From: Cytobacillus praedii
GTDB lineage: Bacteria; Bacillota; Bacilli; Bacillales; Cytobacillaceae
NCBI RefSeq assembly: GCF_001439605.1
Contig: NZ_LMBX01000008.1
Location: forward strand, 140,306-184,174
Direction: 5' to 3'
DNA length: 43,869 nucleotides
Part shown: positions 1-7,346 of the stretch, piece after piece
Numbering within the stretch: position 1 is the stretch's first letter
How the letters are laid out: each line of letters begins with the position of its first letter
Program-made: the position numbers and the translations under genes
The notes under the pieces: model-generated
Database searches by the model: none
What the model was told of the DNA's origin: nothing
Seen by the model: only the letters and a program-made list of their open reading frames with translations

Positions 1-240
1 CCTATGAGACGAATCCCTGAAAAATCATAAGGAAAAGTCCCATAGAAAGGCCCTATGAGACGAATCCCCGAAAAAGCATAAGGAAAAGTCTCATAGAAAG
101 GCCCTATGAGACGATTCCTCGAAAAAGCTTAAAGAAAAGTCCCATAGAAAGGTCGTATGAGACGAATCCCCGAAAAAACATAAGGAAAAGTCTCACAAAA
201 GAGTTCTATATGACAAATTCATCAAAAAGCTAATGGGAAA
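1..240. repeat. 51-bp direct repeat array (left edge, about 4.5 copies)
   Basis: A conserved TCYCATAG core recurs at 38, 89, 140 and 191, an exact 51-bp period, and the array runs off the left edge. Each unit contains a hairpin: GTCTCATAG pairs with CTATGAGAC around a loop of about 7 bases. The last copy (about 191-240) is degenerate. The whole unit is conserved, so there are no variable spacers and it is not CRISPR. It is the same family as the array at 43539-43869. No coding capacity is convincing. Confidence 0.9.
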
Positions 241-253
241 GGTCCATAAGCTA

Positions 254-315
254 AAAAGAGAAGCTGACTCAAATTGATCGTTTGTAAACGACAACGGGAG
301 TCAGCTTCTTTTTTG
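254..315. terminator. Strong bidirectional stem-loop downstream of the MerR gene
   Basis: GAAGCTGACTC (260-270) pairs with GAGTCAGCTTC (298-308). The stem extends through flanking A and T runs to about 17 bp. An inner TCGTTT/AAACGA hairpin sits in the loop. The A/T runs make it usable on both strands, so it would end the minus-strand MerR transcript. The element resembles the one at 43421-43478 in arm and inner-loop sequence. Confidence 0.75.
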
Positions 316-351
316 TTGTAGGCTATAATTCATCACTAAAAAACCTTTTTC

Positions 352-1119
352 CTAGTCCAATTCTGCTTGTTTCATACAATATTCCATTGCCTCGTTTAGC
401 CATTGCTGCTCATCATCAGAAAACGGGGAAGGTGTCAAATTTTCAAGTTCCTGAATATCGAGTTCCTCGACGTCAGTATCTGCTAGTTCTTGTATCAAAT
501 CCTCACCAAGAAATGCAAAAGATGCTTCAAGATAAGTTTGAATCATTTCTTGTACTTTTGGGTCCTCTACAGGTTTTCCATAAAGCTGTTTTACTTCCTT
601 AGCTAATTGAATAAATGTCTGATCTAAGGTGGCTTTTTCTTCTTCAGTTTTTTTCGACAATTCTTCTGCAATATCCGCTTGTATATGCCGTTCCATCCAT
701 TCCTTCTGTATATTTTCTGTTTGCATACTATGGATGAGAGTGAATAAGATGGCACTATCTACCTCCCCCTCTACCTCCAGCAGCTTAGTAACTCTTTTAA
801 TTGCCGTCATTGATTGTTCGATTCTTTCTTTTTCATTTTCTAATGCTTGAAAGTGGAGAGATAACGTTTCATTTAAATCAACAGTAAAACTTGATTCGTT
901 TAATAAATGAAGGATTTTATCCAAACTATACCCAAGAAATTTTAGACTTAAGATTTTCTGCAAGGTTAGAATATCTCGGTGACTGTAAATGCGATGTCCT
1001 GACGTTGGATTCTTTTCTGGCTGTAAAAGACCCATTTCGTCATAGTAATGCAAAGTACGAATAGAGATTCCAGTCTTTTCCGAAAATTCTCCGATGGAAA
1101 ACTTATTATTACCTTTCAT
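352..1119 (-). CDS. MerR-family transcriptional regulator with TipAS-like effector domain
   Basis: A 255-residue protein. Residues about 6-75 form a classic MerR winged-helix domain: FSIGEFSEKTGISIRTLHYYD, then a GHRIYS wing and the LKFLGYSLDKI helix. A coiled-coil dimer helix follows (about 80-120). The C-terminal half is helical and acidic with aromatic residues, like the TipAS drug-binding domain of Mta and TipAL, which are about the same length (250-257). Such proteins untwist 19-bp-spacer promoters after binding a hydrophobic drug. GGGAGG lies 8 bases before ATG. Its own promoter (1151-1181) has a 19-bp spacer, so autoactivation is likely. It is divergent from the membrane-protein/PadR operon. 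The ligand is unknown. Confidence 0.85.
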   Translation of the reverse strand: MKGNNKFSIGEFSEKTGISIRTLHYYDEMGLLQPEKNPTSGHRIYSHRDILTLQKILSLKFLGYSLDKILHLLNESSFTVDLNETLSLHFQALENEKERIEQSMTAIKRVTKLLEVEGEVDSAILFTLIHSMQTENIQKEWMERHIQADIAEELSKKTEEEKATLDQTFIQLAKEVKQLYGKPVEDPKVQEMIQTYLEASFAFLGEDLIQELADTDVEELDIQELENLTPSPFSDDEQQWLNEAMEYCMKQAELD

Positions 1120-1150
1120 CTAAATTCCTCCCATAAAAAAGTATAGTTTC

Positions 1151-1181
1151 ATTATAAAACCTGACGGAACTGTAGGTTCAA
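1151..1181 (-). promoter_or_regulatory. MerR-type promoter with 19-bp spacer and dyad
   Basis: On the minus strand, TTGAAC (1181-1176) and TATAAT (1156-1151) are separated by exactly 19 bp. The spacer carries an AACCT...AGGTT dyad (1158-1178). A 19-20 bp spacer with a central dyad is the hallmark of MerR-activated promoters. It lies 32 bp upstream of the MerR start codon, so the gene is probably autoregulated. Confidence 0.65.
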
Positions 1182-1280
1182 GCAAGAATTGGGATGTTGA
1201 ATAAAGTTTATATAATTTAATGCCATTAATGTATTAAATAAGTTTTTACCTTAACTAATGTATTAATAAAGATTTTTTAA

Positions 1281-1310
1281 TTGACTTTATATAAAAGTAT
1301 AGAATAAAAT
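1281..1310 (+). promoter_or_regulatory. Candidate sigma-A promoter of the membrane protein/PadR operon
   Basis: TTGACT (1281-1286) and TAAAAT (1305-1310) are separated by 18 bp. The transcription start would fall at the left edge of the 44-bp palindrome at 1318-1361, a typical place for a repressor site. Confidence 0.5.
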
Positions 1311-1317
1311 AAGGGAA

Positions 1318-1361
1318 TACTTTAATCAATGTACTCTAATTAGAGTACATTGATTAAAGTA
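1318..1361. promoter_or_regulatory. 44-bp perfect palindrome, candidate PadR operator
   Basis: A perfect inverted repeat with no spacer, centred between 1339 and 1340. The core reads TGTACTCTAATTAGAGTACA (1331-1348 plus flanks) and the arms continue to TACTTTAATCAA at each end. It lies just downstream of the -10 box and 30 bp before the start codon at 1392. PadR repressors bind TGTAC/GTACA-type dyads, and a PadR gene is the second gene of this operon, so negative autoregulation is inferred. In RNA it would form a 22-bp hairpin in the 5' leader. Confidence 0.7.
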
Positions 1362-1391
1362 AAAATATAATTCAACAAGGAAGGATACATC

Positions 1392-2573
1392 ATGAAATTT
1401 ACTCAGTTCATAAAAACTAAAGGTGCAATTGCTGCTATCATTATGGGGATTTTCTATTCCCTTGCGATGCTAGGTATATTCTTGCCTGGTTATACGGCAA
1501 TACCAGGAAATATCGATAAACTGCCGATTGCTATTGTCAATGATGATGCTGGTGAATATGGGGCAAAGATTGCTGGCCAGTTACAAGAAAATTTACCATT
1601 TAAAGAAATAGATACAAATCTATCAAATAAACATGCCTTAGAGGATTTGGAGAAAAATGATTTAGCATTAGTTGTGCATATCCCTGAAACATTCTCTGCG
1701 AATATGAAAGAAGGCAAAACATCATCAAGTATCGACTTTACAATGAATGAAGCAGGAGCAACGGTTGTTTCTTCTAGTATGAATTCAATTGTTACGCAAA
1801 TTAATAACCAAATAAGCGCACAATTCTCTCAGCAAACAGCTCAAGGCGTGTTAATGAATTTACATGTACCAGAAAAGCAAGCTGCTGAATTAGCTGAAAA
1901 GATTGAAACAGCTTATGTGGGAAATATTGTTACTATTAACGATATTCCTAATGGCATGCATCATAATATGCTGCCAATGTTCTTAACAATGGCAGGCTAT
2001 GTTGGTGCAATGATCGGGGCGATGCAATTAGTAGGGGCTTTCAAAGCGAGCAGAGGAAAGGCAAGTAAAACTCGTTTATTCATTTATGTGCAAGTAGCTG
2101 CGTTATTCATTGCAGCTGTATCATCACTAGCTGCTGCTGGCTTGGCCTACTTAGTGAATGAACTAAGTGGGGACCTGTTCTTCAGTCTGTTAGGACAGCA
2201 AGTTTTAAACTATATGGTTGCCTTTAACTTCACTGCAATTTTAATTTTCTTAGTTGGTGAGGGCGGGATGATTTTGAACTTGCCCATTCTATTGATACAA
2301 ACAATTGCAAATGGTGCCACGATTACACGTGAAATGATGTACCTTCCATATGAATGGATGAGCTACATCTCTCCCATGTATTACTCTGTACAAGCATACT
2401 TTGCAAACCTGTACGGCAGTATTAGCCCAAGTCCATATATCTGGTCAATGGTTATGATTGGTTTGGTTGCGATGCTAATTAATATCGCAATCGTTACATT
2501 TTTGCATAAACCAATGCCAGTTGAGGTACTAGAAACAGAAGATGTAAAGAATGCAGCTGAAGTCACAGCTTAG
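1392..2573 (+). CDS. YhgE/Pip-like ABC-2-type membrane protein
   Basis: A 393-residue membrane protein. It has an N-terminal transmembrane helix (about 14-34), then an extracytoplasmic domain (about 40-190) with the LPIAIVNDDAG motif typical of the YhgE/Pip and ABC-2 permease extracellular domain. About five to six C-terminal transmembrane segments follow (about 195-380). Relatives act in drug or peptide efflux, type VII-like secretion or phage reception; the substrate cannot be read here. No ATPase lies nearby. AAGGAAGG precedes ATG by 5 bases. It is co-transcribed with the PadR gene 44 bp downstream, and expression is probably controlled through the palindrome at 1318-1361. Confidence 0.75.
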   Translation: MKFTQFIKTKGAIAAIIMGIFYSLAMLGIFLPGYTAIPGNIDKLPIAIVNDDAGEYGAKIAGQLQENLPFKEIDTNLSNKHALEDLEKNDLALVVHIPETFSANMKEGKTSSSIDFTMNEAGATVVSSSMNSIVTQINNQISAQFSQQTAQGVLMNLHVPEKQAAELAEKIETAYVGNIVTINDIPNGMHHNMLPMFLTMAGYVGAMIGAMQLVGAFKASRGKASKTRLFIYVQVAALFIAAVSSLAAAGLAYLVNELSGDLFFSLLGQQVLNYMVAFNFTAILIFLVGEGGMILNLPILLIQTIANGATITREMMYLPYEWMSYISPMYYSVQAYFANLYGSISPSPYIWSMVMIGLVAMLINIAIVTFLHKPMPVEVLETEDVKNAAEVTA

Positions 2574-2617
2574 TTTTGCTAAAATAAGAGGAAACTCTTC
2601 TTGAAGGAGCATCGAGA

Positions 2618-3154
2618 ATGTCCATTCAAATTTTTATATTAAGCAAACTAATGGAGGACAATAATTATCCATACAAATTAAAAAAACAGCTTTCAGAGCC
2701 TATTCCCTTGGATGAACTAGGCGGATTGACAGAAAGTAAATTGTACTACCATTTCGATTCGTTGGCTAAAAAAGGTTTAATTGAGCCGGTTGAAATTATA
2801 AAAGAAGAGCACCGGCCAGATAAGCAAGTATTTGCTATTACGGATAAGGGCCGTGAAGCACTGCCAAAATTAATCTACAAAATGTTTGAACAGGCAGAGG
2901 GTATTAAAGATATGGTCGTTGGCTTAGCAAATATGAAATATGTCGATCGTAATAAAGTTGCAGAAATACTTGAAAAAAAATTAAAAATGATCGAGGATGG
3001 CTGGGAGCAGCTAAGCAGGTTTGAGCATGTGCAGACAGACAAGGAGTCTGAGACAATTAGAGAGTTTTTGAGCGGTTATCTTTCAACTAAAACAGAGCAT
3101 AAGATTGAATGGCTTGAAAGGTTAATTATTCATATTAAAGAAGGGGAAATATGA
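2618..3154 (+). CDS. PadR-family transcriptional repressor
   Basis: A 178-residue protein. The N-terminal winged helix (about 3-85) reads IQIFILSKLMEDNNYPYKLKK, then LTESKLYYHFDSLAKKGLIEP and a KQVFAITDKGREAL wing, the standard PadR layout. The C-terminal part (about 90-178) is helical and fits the PadR C-terminal (Vir) dimerisation domain. GAAGGAG lies 7-8 bases before ATG. It is the second gene of an operon with the membrane protein and is most likely its substrate-responsive repressor, acting at the palindrome in front of the operon. The effector is unknown. Confidence 0.85.
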   Translation: MSIQIFILSKLMEDNNYPYKLKKQLSEPIPLDELGGLTESKLYYHFDSLAKKGLIEPVEIIKEEHRPDKQVFAITDKGREALPKLIYKMFEQAEGIKDMVVGLANMKYVDRNKVAEILEKKLKMIEDGWEQLSRFEHVQTDKESETIREFLSGYLSTKTEHKIEWLERLIIHIKEGEI

Positions 3155-3227
3155 CTTGTTGCTGATGGTATTGCACCGAATGCAGTGAACTAGCTTCAGA
3201 ACATAACTATCTATAATAATTTTAAAT

Positions 3228-3270
3228 AAAAAGCTATGTGAAAACTTATATTCACATAGCTTTTTTTTAT
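3228..3270 (+). terminator. Rho-independent terminator after the PadR operon
   Basis: A 15-bp stem (3228-3242 with 3251-3265; core GCTATGTGAA/TTCACATAGC), 8-base loop and a run of eight Ts. It lies 74 bp past the PadR stop codon. Confidence 0.85.
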
Positions 3271-3349
3271 TGTAATATGCCCTCTGGGTTATGAAAACTA
3301 AGCTGTTAGCCTTTTTAAAAAGTTTGGAGGAATTAAACTCGAAATTTTT

Positions 3350-3376
3350 AATCCTGACATACATGGTGTCAGGATT
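3350..3376. promoter_or_regulatory. Dyad operator upstream of the epoxide hydrolase
   Basis: A perfect 10-bp inverted repeat, AATCCTGACA (3350-3359) and TGTCAGGATT (3367-3376), around a 7-bp spacer. It lies 46 bp before the epoxide hydrolase start. TGACA-N-TGTCA dyads are commonly found before genes paired with YafY/WYL regulators, and one is encoded next door at 4757. Binding is inferred. Confidence 0.6.
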
Positions 3377-3421
3377 GATCGTATATTCTGTGAGTATCCC
3401 AATATTGAAAGGAGTTTTAGT

Positions 3422-4615
3422 ATGAGTACTTTTAACTATGAAAAGACAAAACAATCTTCAGATCAGGTGGCTGATTCCATTCATCCCTTCCATATCGAGG
3501 TTTCAAGAGTTGATCTTGACGACTTGAAAGAACGATTAAATCAAGCACGTTGGCCAGATGAACTGCCGGGAACAGGATGGGAACGTGGCGTGCCGAAGAG
3601 GTATATGGAGGAGCTGTGTGATTATTGGAAAAATAGTTATGACTGGCGTATGCATGAAGCACAACTTAACGAGTACCCTCAGTTTTTAACGGAAATCGAC
3701 GGGCAAAACATTCACTTTCTTCATATAAAGTCACACGAACCTGATGCAACTCCTTTGATGCTCATTCATGGCTGGCCGGGGTCGTTTGTCGAATTTCTGG
3801 ATGTCATCGATCCTTTAACGAATCCACGGGCTCATGGCGGGGAAGCTGCGGATGCATTTCACCTTGTTATTCCATCCATACCGGGCTTTGGATATTCTAT
3901 CCCATTAAGTGAGCCAGGCTGGACACCTTGGCGTATGGCGGAAGCTTTCATTCAGTTAATGGAACGACTCGATTACAAACAGTTCGGGGTACAGGGCGGT
4001 GACACTGGCTCATTTATCGCTCCTGAGATGGGGCATATTTCACCAGAACGAATAATTGGTATACACCTCAATGCGTTACTTACTTTTCCATCAGGTGAAG
4101 AAGGTGAGCTGGATCAATTGACAGAAGATGAACAAACACGTATGACAAGATTAGAGACGTTTAATGATGGTTATTTGCAAATACAGTCTAAAAGCCCACA
4201 AACTCTAGCATACGGACTGAATGATTCTCCAATCGGCCAACTAGCCTGGATTGCCGAGTTATTTAAAAGATTGTCAAATACTACGGATGGTTTGGCGGAG
4301 CAATCAATTAGCCGTGATCGAATACTGACGAATGTCAGCTTATACTGGTTTACCGGAACGGCTGGTTCATCTGCTCAAGTTTATTATGAGTCTATGCATG
4401 ACGAAGCTGCTTGGGTGCCAAAGGGGCGTGGTACAGTTCCAACTGGAGTGCTGTTGTCCCTGTCCCAGGATACAACAATCAGGGGTTTAGCTGAAAAAAA
4501 GCATAACATTGTTCATTGGAATGAATATAAAAATGGCGGTCACTTTTTTGCCTTAGAACAACCTGAACATTTTGTTGAAGATATACGTATGTTTTTTAGG
4601 AATATTCAATCATAA
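3422..4615 (+). CDS. Epoxide hydrolase (microsomal/EHN type, alpha/beta hydrolase)
   Basis: A 397-residue enzyme expected to open epoxides to diols in the cytosol. An N-terminal EHN domain (about 22-110: FHIEVSRVDLDDLKERL ... RWPDE ... GVP) precedes an alpha/beta-hydrolase fold. The oxyanion motif is HGWPGS (116-121), the nucleophile is Asp194 in GGDTGS, and the catalytic His is His374 in GGHFFALE, in the order expected for the family. No signal peptide is seen. AAGGAG lies before ATG. The natural substrate is unknown; the location beside a WYL regulator with a dyad operator suggests induction by a toxic or aromatic compound. Confidence 0.85.
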   Translation: MSTFNYEKTKQSSDQVADSIHPFHIEVSRVDLDDLKERLNQARWPDELPGTGWERGVPKRYMEELCDYWKNSYDWRMHEAQLNEYPQFLTEIDGQNIHFLHIKSHEPDATPLMLIHGWPGSFVEFLDVIDPLTNPRAHGGEAADAFHLVIPSIPGFGYSIPLSEPGWTPWRMAEAFIQLMERLDYKQFGVQGGDTGSFIAPEMGHISPERIIGIHLNALLTFPSGEEGELDQLTEDEQTRMTRLETFNDGYLQIQSKSPQTLAYGLNDSPIGQLAWIAELFKRLSNTTDGLAEQSISRDRILTNVSLYWFTGTAGSSAQVYYESMHDEAAWVPKGRGTVPTGVLLSLSQDTTIRGLAEKKHNIVHWNEYKNGGHFFALEQPEHFVEDIRMFFRNIQS

Positions 4616-4653
4616 TAGTCTGCACGTAGAGAGAGGAAAAGAAATTGAAAAGT

Positions 4654-4671
4654 ATACTAGTTAAGTAGTAT
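4654..4671. promoter_or_regulatory. Weak candidate dyad before the WYL regulator
   Basis: ATACTA (4654-4659) and TAGTAT (4666-4671) form a 6-bp inverted repeat with a 6-bp spacer, 86 bp before the regulator start. It differs from the TGACA dyad at 3350, so it may be a promoter feature only. Confidence 0.25.
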
Positions 4672-4756
4672 GTTAAGTCAGAGAAAGTTTTATATTTATT
4701 TTTTTCAATGAAATAGAGGCAGCAAGAAAAGTTTATTCATGTGAGGAGGGAAGAGG

Positions 4757-5647
4757 ATGAAACTCGATCGTTTGCTGGGTATCACGATGGCTTTGTTAAC
4801 CAAAAGGAGAGTGACAGCCACGGAGTTAGCTTCTAGGTTCGAGGTCTCTATTCGAACAATCTATCGTGATATCGAATTAATTAATCTATCGGGTATCCCT
4901 GTTACTTCATTCTCTGGTACAGATGGCGGTTTTGAACTAATGAGCGGGTTCTTCTTAACTAAGCAATACTTCTCAATTGATGACTTTTCTGTGATCTACA
5001 ATCTTTTAAAGGAAATGGATGGTGCGGTTGGAGGGAAAGAATACACAACTTTAATCAATAAGCTTAGTACCTTACAGCCTGCCCTCTTACATGCGGATCG
5101 ACAAGACAAAATTATTTTCGATATGAGCGCATCGGAGGGAGAGAAGGAGATTATTATTCCCTTGCTAAAAGCGATCGATCAAACGAAAAGGATTGAGTTT
5201 ACTTATACAAATGCTTTAGGTCAAGAATCAATCAGAAAGATAGAACCGTTGAATCTTTTATGGGAGCGGGGAACTTGGTACATAGACAGCTATTGCCTAT
5301 TACGAAAAGACAAGCGCTATTTTCGCGTTTCAAGGATGACTAATCTCGAAGTGTTAGAAGAGCTTTTTACACGGAAAATATACTTCAAACGTCCGGTTCA
5401 AGAACATGGCACAAACGCTCACCTCCGTTTTGATTTATCGGCACAGCCTCGAGTGTTCGAGCAATTTCCAGGAGAATTTACACATCACGGAGATTTTATT
5501 GACGTACAAACCATATTTTATTCAAGAGAGTATGCGATCTCAATCATTTTAAGCTATGGCGAAAAAGTTGAAATCATTTCCCCTGTTGAACTGAAAGATG
5601 ATTTGATGCAAAAGATGAATGAGATCCGAAAGGTTTATTTCAATTGA
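4757..5647 (+). CDS. YafY-like HTH/WYL-domain transcriptional regulator
   Basis: A 296-residue protein. A DeoR-type winged helix occupies about 1-65 (KRRVTATELASRFEVSIRTI followed by YRDIE). A WYL domain follows (about 140-215) with WYIDSYCLLRKDKRYFRVSR, matching the family signature, and a C-terminal WCX-like extension reaches the end. GTGAGGAGGG precedes ATG. It follows the epoxide hydrolase on the same strand with a 141-bp gap and is the likely regulator of that gene through the dyad at 3350-3376. WYL domains bind small ligands or nucleic acid; the ligand is unknown. Confidence 0.85.
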   Translation: MKLDRLLGITMALLTKRRVTATELASRFEVSIRTIYRDIELINLSGIPVTSFSGTDGGFELMSGFFLTKQYFSIDDFSVIYNLLKEMDGAVGGKEYTTLINKLSTLQPALLHADRQDKIIFDMSASEGEKEIIIPLLKAIDQTKRIEFTYTNALGQESIRKIEPLNLLWERGTWYIDSYCLLRKDKRYFRVSRMTNLEVLEELFTRKIYFKRPVQEHGTNAHLRFDLSAQPRVFEQFPGEFTHHGDFIDVQTIFYSREYAISIILSYGEKVEIISPVELKDDLMQKMNEIRKVYFN

Positions 5648-5679
5648 AATGCCTAGCATATGCATAGATTGACAGAAAT

Positions 5680-5724
5680 AACGCCAGTAACCTAACTTGA
5701 AAGGGGACTGGCGTTGATTTTTCT
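5680..5724 (+). terminator. Rho-independent terminator after the WYL regulator
   Basis: AACGCCAGT (5680-5688) pairs with ACTGGCGTT (5707-5715), followed by a T-rich stretch ending near 5724. Confidence 0.7.
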
Positions 5725-5862
5725 TTATGTCAAAGTATTTAAAGATCCTATTATGCCTTTTTCCATAAGATCGTGTTCAATCCCATCTAGGTGCCCATAG
5801 TCATACCCATTCACTGCAATTGTTGAAGAGATACTTTTGACATAAGAAAGGTGATCAAGGCG
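5725..5862 (-). pseudogene. Possible C-terminal gene remnant, unidentified
   Basis: On the minus strand an uninterrupted frame of 45 codons ends at TAA (5725-5727) and reads like natural protein: TIAVNGYDYGHLDGIEHDLM then EKGIIGSLNTLT. It has no plausible start codon or ribosome site; an upstream in-frame stop lies at 5863-5865. It may be the tail of a decayed gene. The family is not recognised. This 336-bp gap (5648-5983) otherwise holds only two terminators. Confidence 0.25.
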
Positions 5863-5917
5863 CTAAACAATCAATTAAATTCTTCTTTAAAGTATCATGG
5901 GGCTTTGTATATATAAC

Positions 5918-5960
5918 AAAAAAAGTCGGTTTCTAATCGTATAGAAATCCGACTTTTTTA
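5918..5960 (-). terminator. Terminator of the CDF transporter gene
   Basis: AAAAAGTCGG-TTTCTA pairs with TAGAAA-T-CCGACTTTTTT around a 6-base loop. The stem is flanked by A and T runs, so it can work on both strands. It lies 24 bp beyond the minus-strand CDF stop codon. Confidence 0.8.
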
Positions 5961-5983
5961 TTATTTAGAGTTGTTTTTGCTAG

Positions 5984-6853
5984 TTAATTCGGCTCCACAT
6001 GAACATGTACATCAAATACCCCGTAATCCTTCATCATGACTTTTTCGACATGGGTTGCAATATCATGTGCTTCTTTAATATCCAGCGTGGAATTAACCAG
6101 AATGACGACATCTATGACTTCGTTATTTCCGTAGTATCTTCCTTTAATTTCTTTTATTCCTTTTACGCCATCCACTTTTGTGATTACATCCTGATAAAGA
6201 TGAATTTTCTCTTCATCAAATCCGTCGGAAAGTTCATGAGAGGCTTGTTTAAAGATATCCCAGGCTGTTTTACAGATCAAAAGTCCGACAATAACGGCAG
6301 TTACCGTATCCAGCCAGGGCATTTTCAATTGAGAGCCTAGAATACCTACGGCTGTTCCTATACTCACCCAGGCATCTGAAAGGTTATCTTTTGCTGCTGC
6401 CATAACGGCTTTGCTATTAATTTGATTAGCTAACCTTTTGTTGTAAAGGTATACAACATACATGGCTAATGCAGAAAAAATACCTACATAAGCTGCTAGA
6501 ATATCGGGTGTTTCATTATCTCCTCGGAACATGGAAGTTATTGCATCAATCAGCACTTCGAGTCCTACTGCAGCCATAATAAATGAGGCGACCATTGAGG
6601 CAATCGTTTCACTTTTCCAATGTCCATAACGATGATCTTTATCTGGCGGTCTTTGTGATAACTTAAGTCCAATGAGTACGGCAATAGATGCAATAATATC
6701 GGTTGTATTGTTAAGCCCATCTGCTTTTAATGCAGCAGAATCACTCATATGCGCAATAACTAATTTTAAGATAGAGAGGCAGATGTAAGCAAGAATACTA
6801 ATGATTGCCCCTCGTTCTCCTAATTTAAGATCTTTATATTTTTGTTCTTCCAT
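5984..6853 (-). CDS. Cation diffusion facilitator (CDF) metal exporter, probably manganese
   Basis: A 289-residue proton/metal antiporter of the plasma membrane. Six transmembrane helices span about 15-205. The metal site of helix 2 is N48-x3-D52 (ADGLNNTTD) and that of helix 5 is D156-x3-D160 (DNLSD). The Asn/Asp set lacks the His of zinc-type CDFs and resembles the Mn/Fe-type exporters MneP and MneS (YeaB) of B. subtilis. The cytoplasmic C-terminal domain (about 210-289) ends with HVHVEPN, usual for the family. AGGGGG precedes ATG. It stands alone with its own terminator. No yybP-ykoY manganese riboswitch was recognised upstream. Metal specificity is inferred from motifs only. Confidence 0.8.
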   Translation of the reverse strand: MEEQKYKDLKLGERGAIISILAYICLSILKLVIAHMSDSAALKADGLNNTTDIIASIAVLIGLKLSQRPPDKDHRYGHWKSETIASMVASFIMAAVGLEVLIDAITSMFRGDNETPDILAAYVGIFSALAMYVVYLYNKRLANQINSKAVMAAAKDNLSDAWVSIGTAVGILGSQLKMPWLDTVTAVIVGLLICKTAWDIFKQASHELSDGFDEEKIHLYQDVITKVDGVKGIKEIKGRYYGNNEVIDVVILVNSTLDIKEAHDIATHVEKVMMKDYGVFDVHVHVEPN

Positions 6854-6980
6854 TTTCTTTTGCCCCCTATTAACCCTTGAACATGATACAACTTAAAATA
6901 TGGGTGGGTCTAGAGCAATCTTTTTGCACTATTTTATATAAGTAAGTAAGGGGCAAGTAAGTTGCGTTTGGGAAAAAACA

Positions 6981-7252
6981 CTATTTGGTCACAGTACTTA
7001 AAGGTTTTATCAGCGATTGATAATTTGTTTTATCTGCTTCTCCTTTAACGAGGAGGTTAATTTTTATTTTTTGTTCACAATTCCTTTCAACTTTTCTCAC
7101 TGAATCTTCACCCTTCCAGTCATGGGAACAACAAGATAATGATCTTCACTTGATTTAAAGGAAGCCTCGAAATGATTTATTTGGAGGGAGCTAAAGGAGT
7201 TTTGAAATGGAGGGGAAGAAATAACCTTTTCGATAATGCAGTTCGTTGAGTT
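6981..7252 (-). pseudogene. Frameshifted gene remnant on the minus strand, unidentified
   Basis: Two overlapping minus-strand frames read like one protein broken by a frameshift. The first (7252 to 7097) contains NSFSSLQINHFEASFKSSED and HYLVVPMTGRVKIQ then a stop. The second continues as SVRKVERNCEQKIKINLLVK then GEADKTNYQSLIKPLSTVTK to TAG at 6981-6983. No start codon or ribosome site is evident, so the 5' end is also missing. The family is not recognised. On the plus strand only a 25-codon frame (7172-7249) with AAAGGAAG upstream is seen, which I consider less likely. The rest of the 476-bp gap (6854-7329) shows nothing. Confidence 0.4.
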
Positions 7253-7307
7253 TCACAAAGCACTGTTTAAGATGTAACACAGATTAGGATAATTAAAACA
7301 GCAAGGG

Positions 7308-7346
7308 CAATTGCTAATTGACAGATAAATTACCAATTAGCAATTG
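7308..7346. terminator. 13-bp perfect stem overlapping the VanZ stop codon
   Basis: CAATTGCTAATTG (7308-7320) pairs perfectly with CAATTAGCAATTG (7334-7346) around a 13-base loop. The inner arm includes the last codons of the VanZ-like gene. There is no strong T run, so it may act as an mRNA 3'-end stabiliser or weak terminator. Confidence 0.45.

Noticed and set aside
3122..3454. 110-codon minus-strand frame between the PadR and hydrolase genes
   Set aside because: It crosses a terminator and the dyad operator and overlaps both neighbouring genes.
6854..6980. yybP-ykoY manganese riboswitch before the CDF gene
   Set aside because: No recognisable aptamer elements by eye; a covariance search would decide.
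7172..7249. 25-codon plus-strand peptide with a good ribosome site
   Set aside because: It overlaps the better-supported minus-strand remnant and has no recognisable features; kept only as a note.
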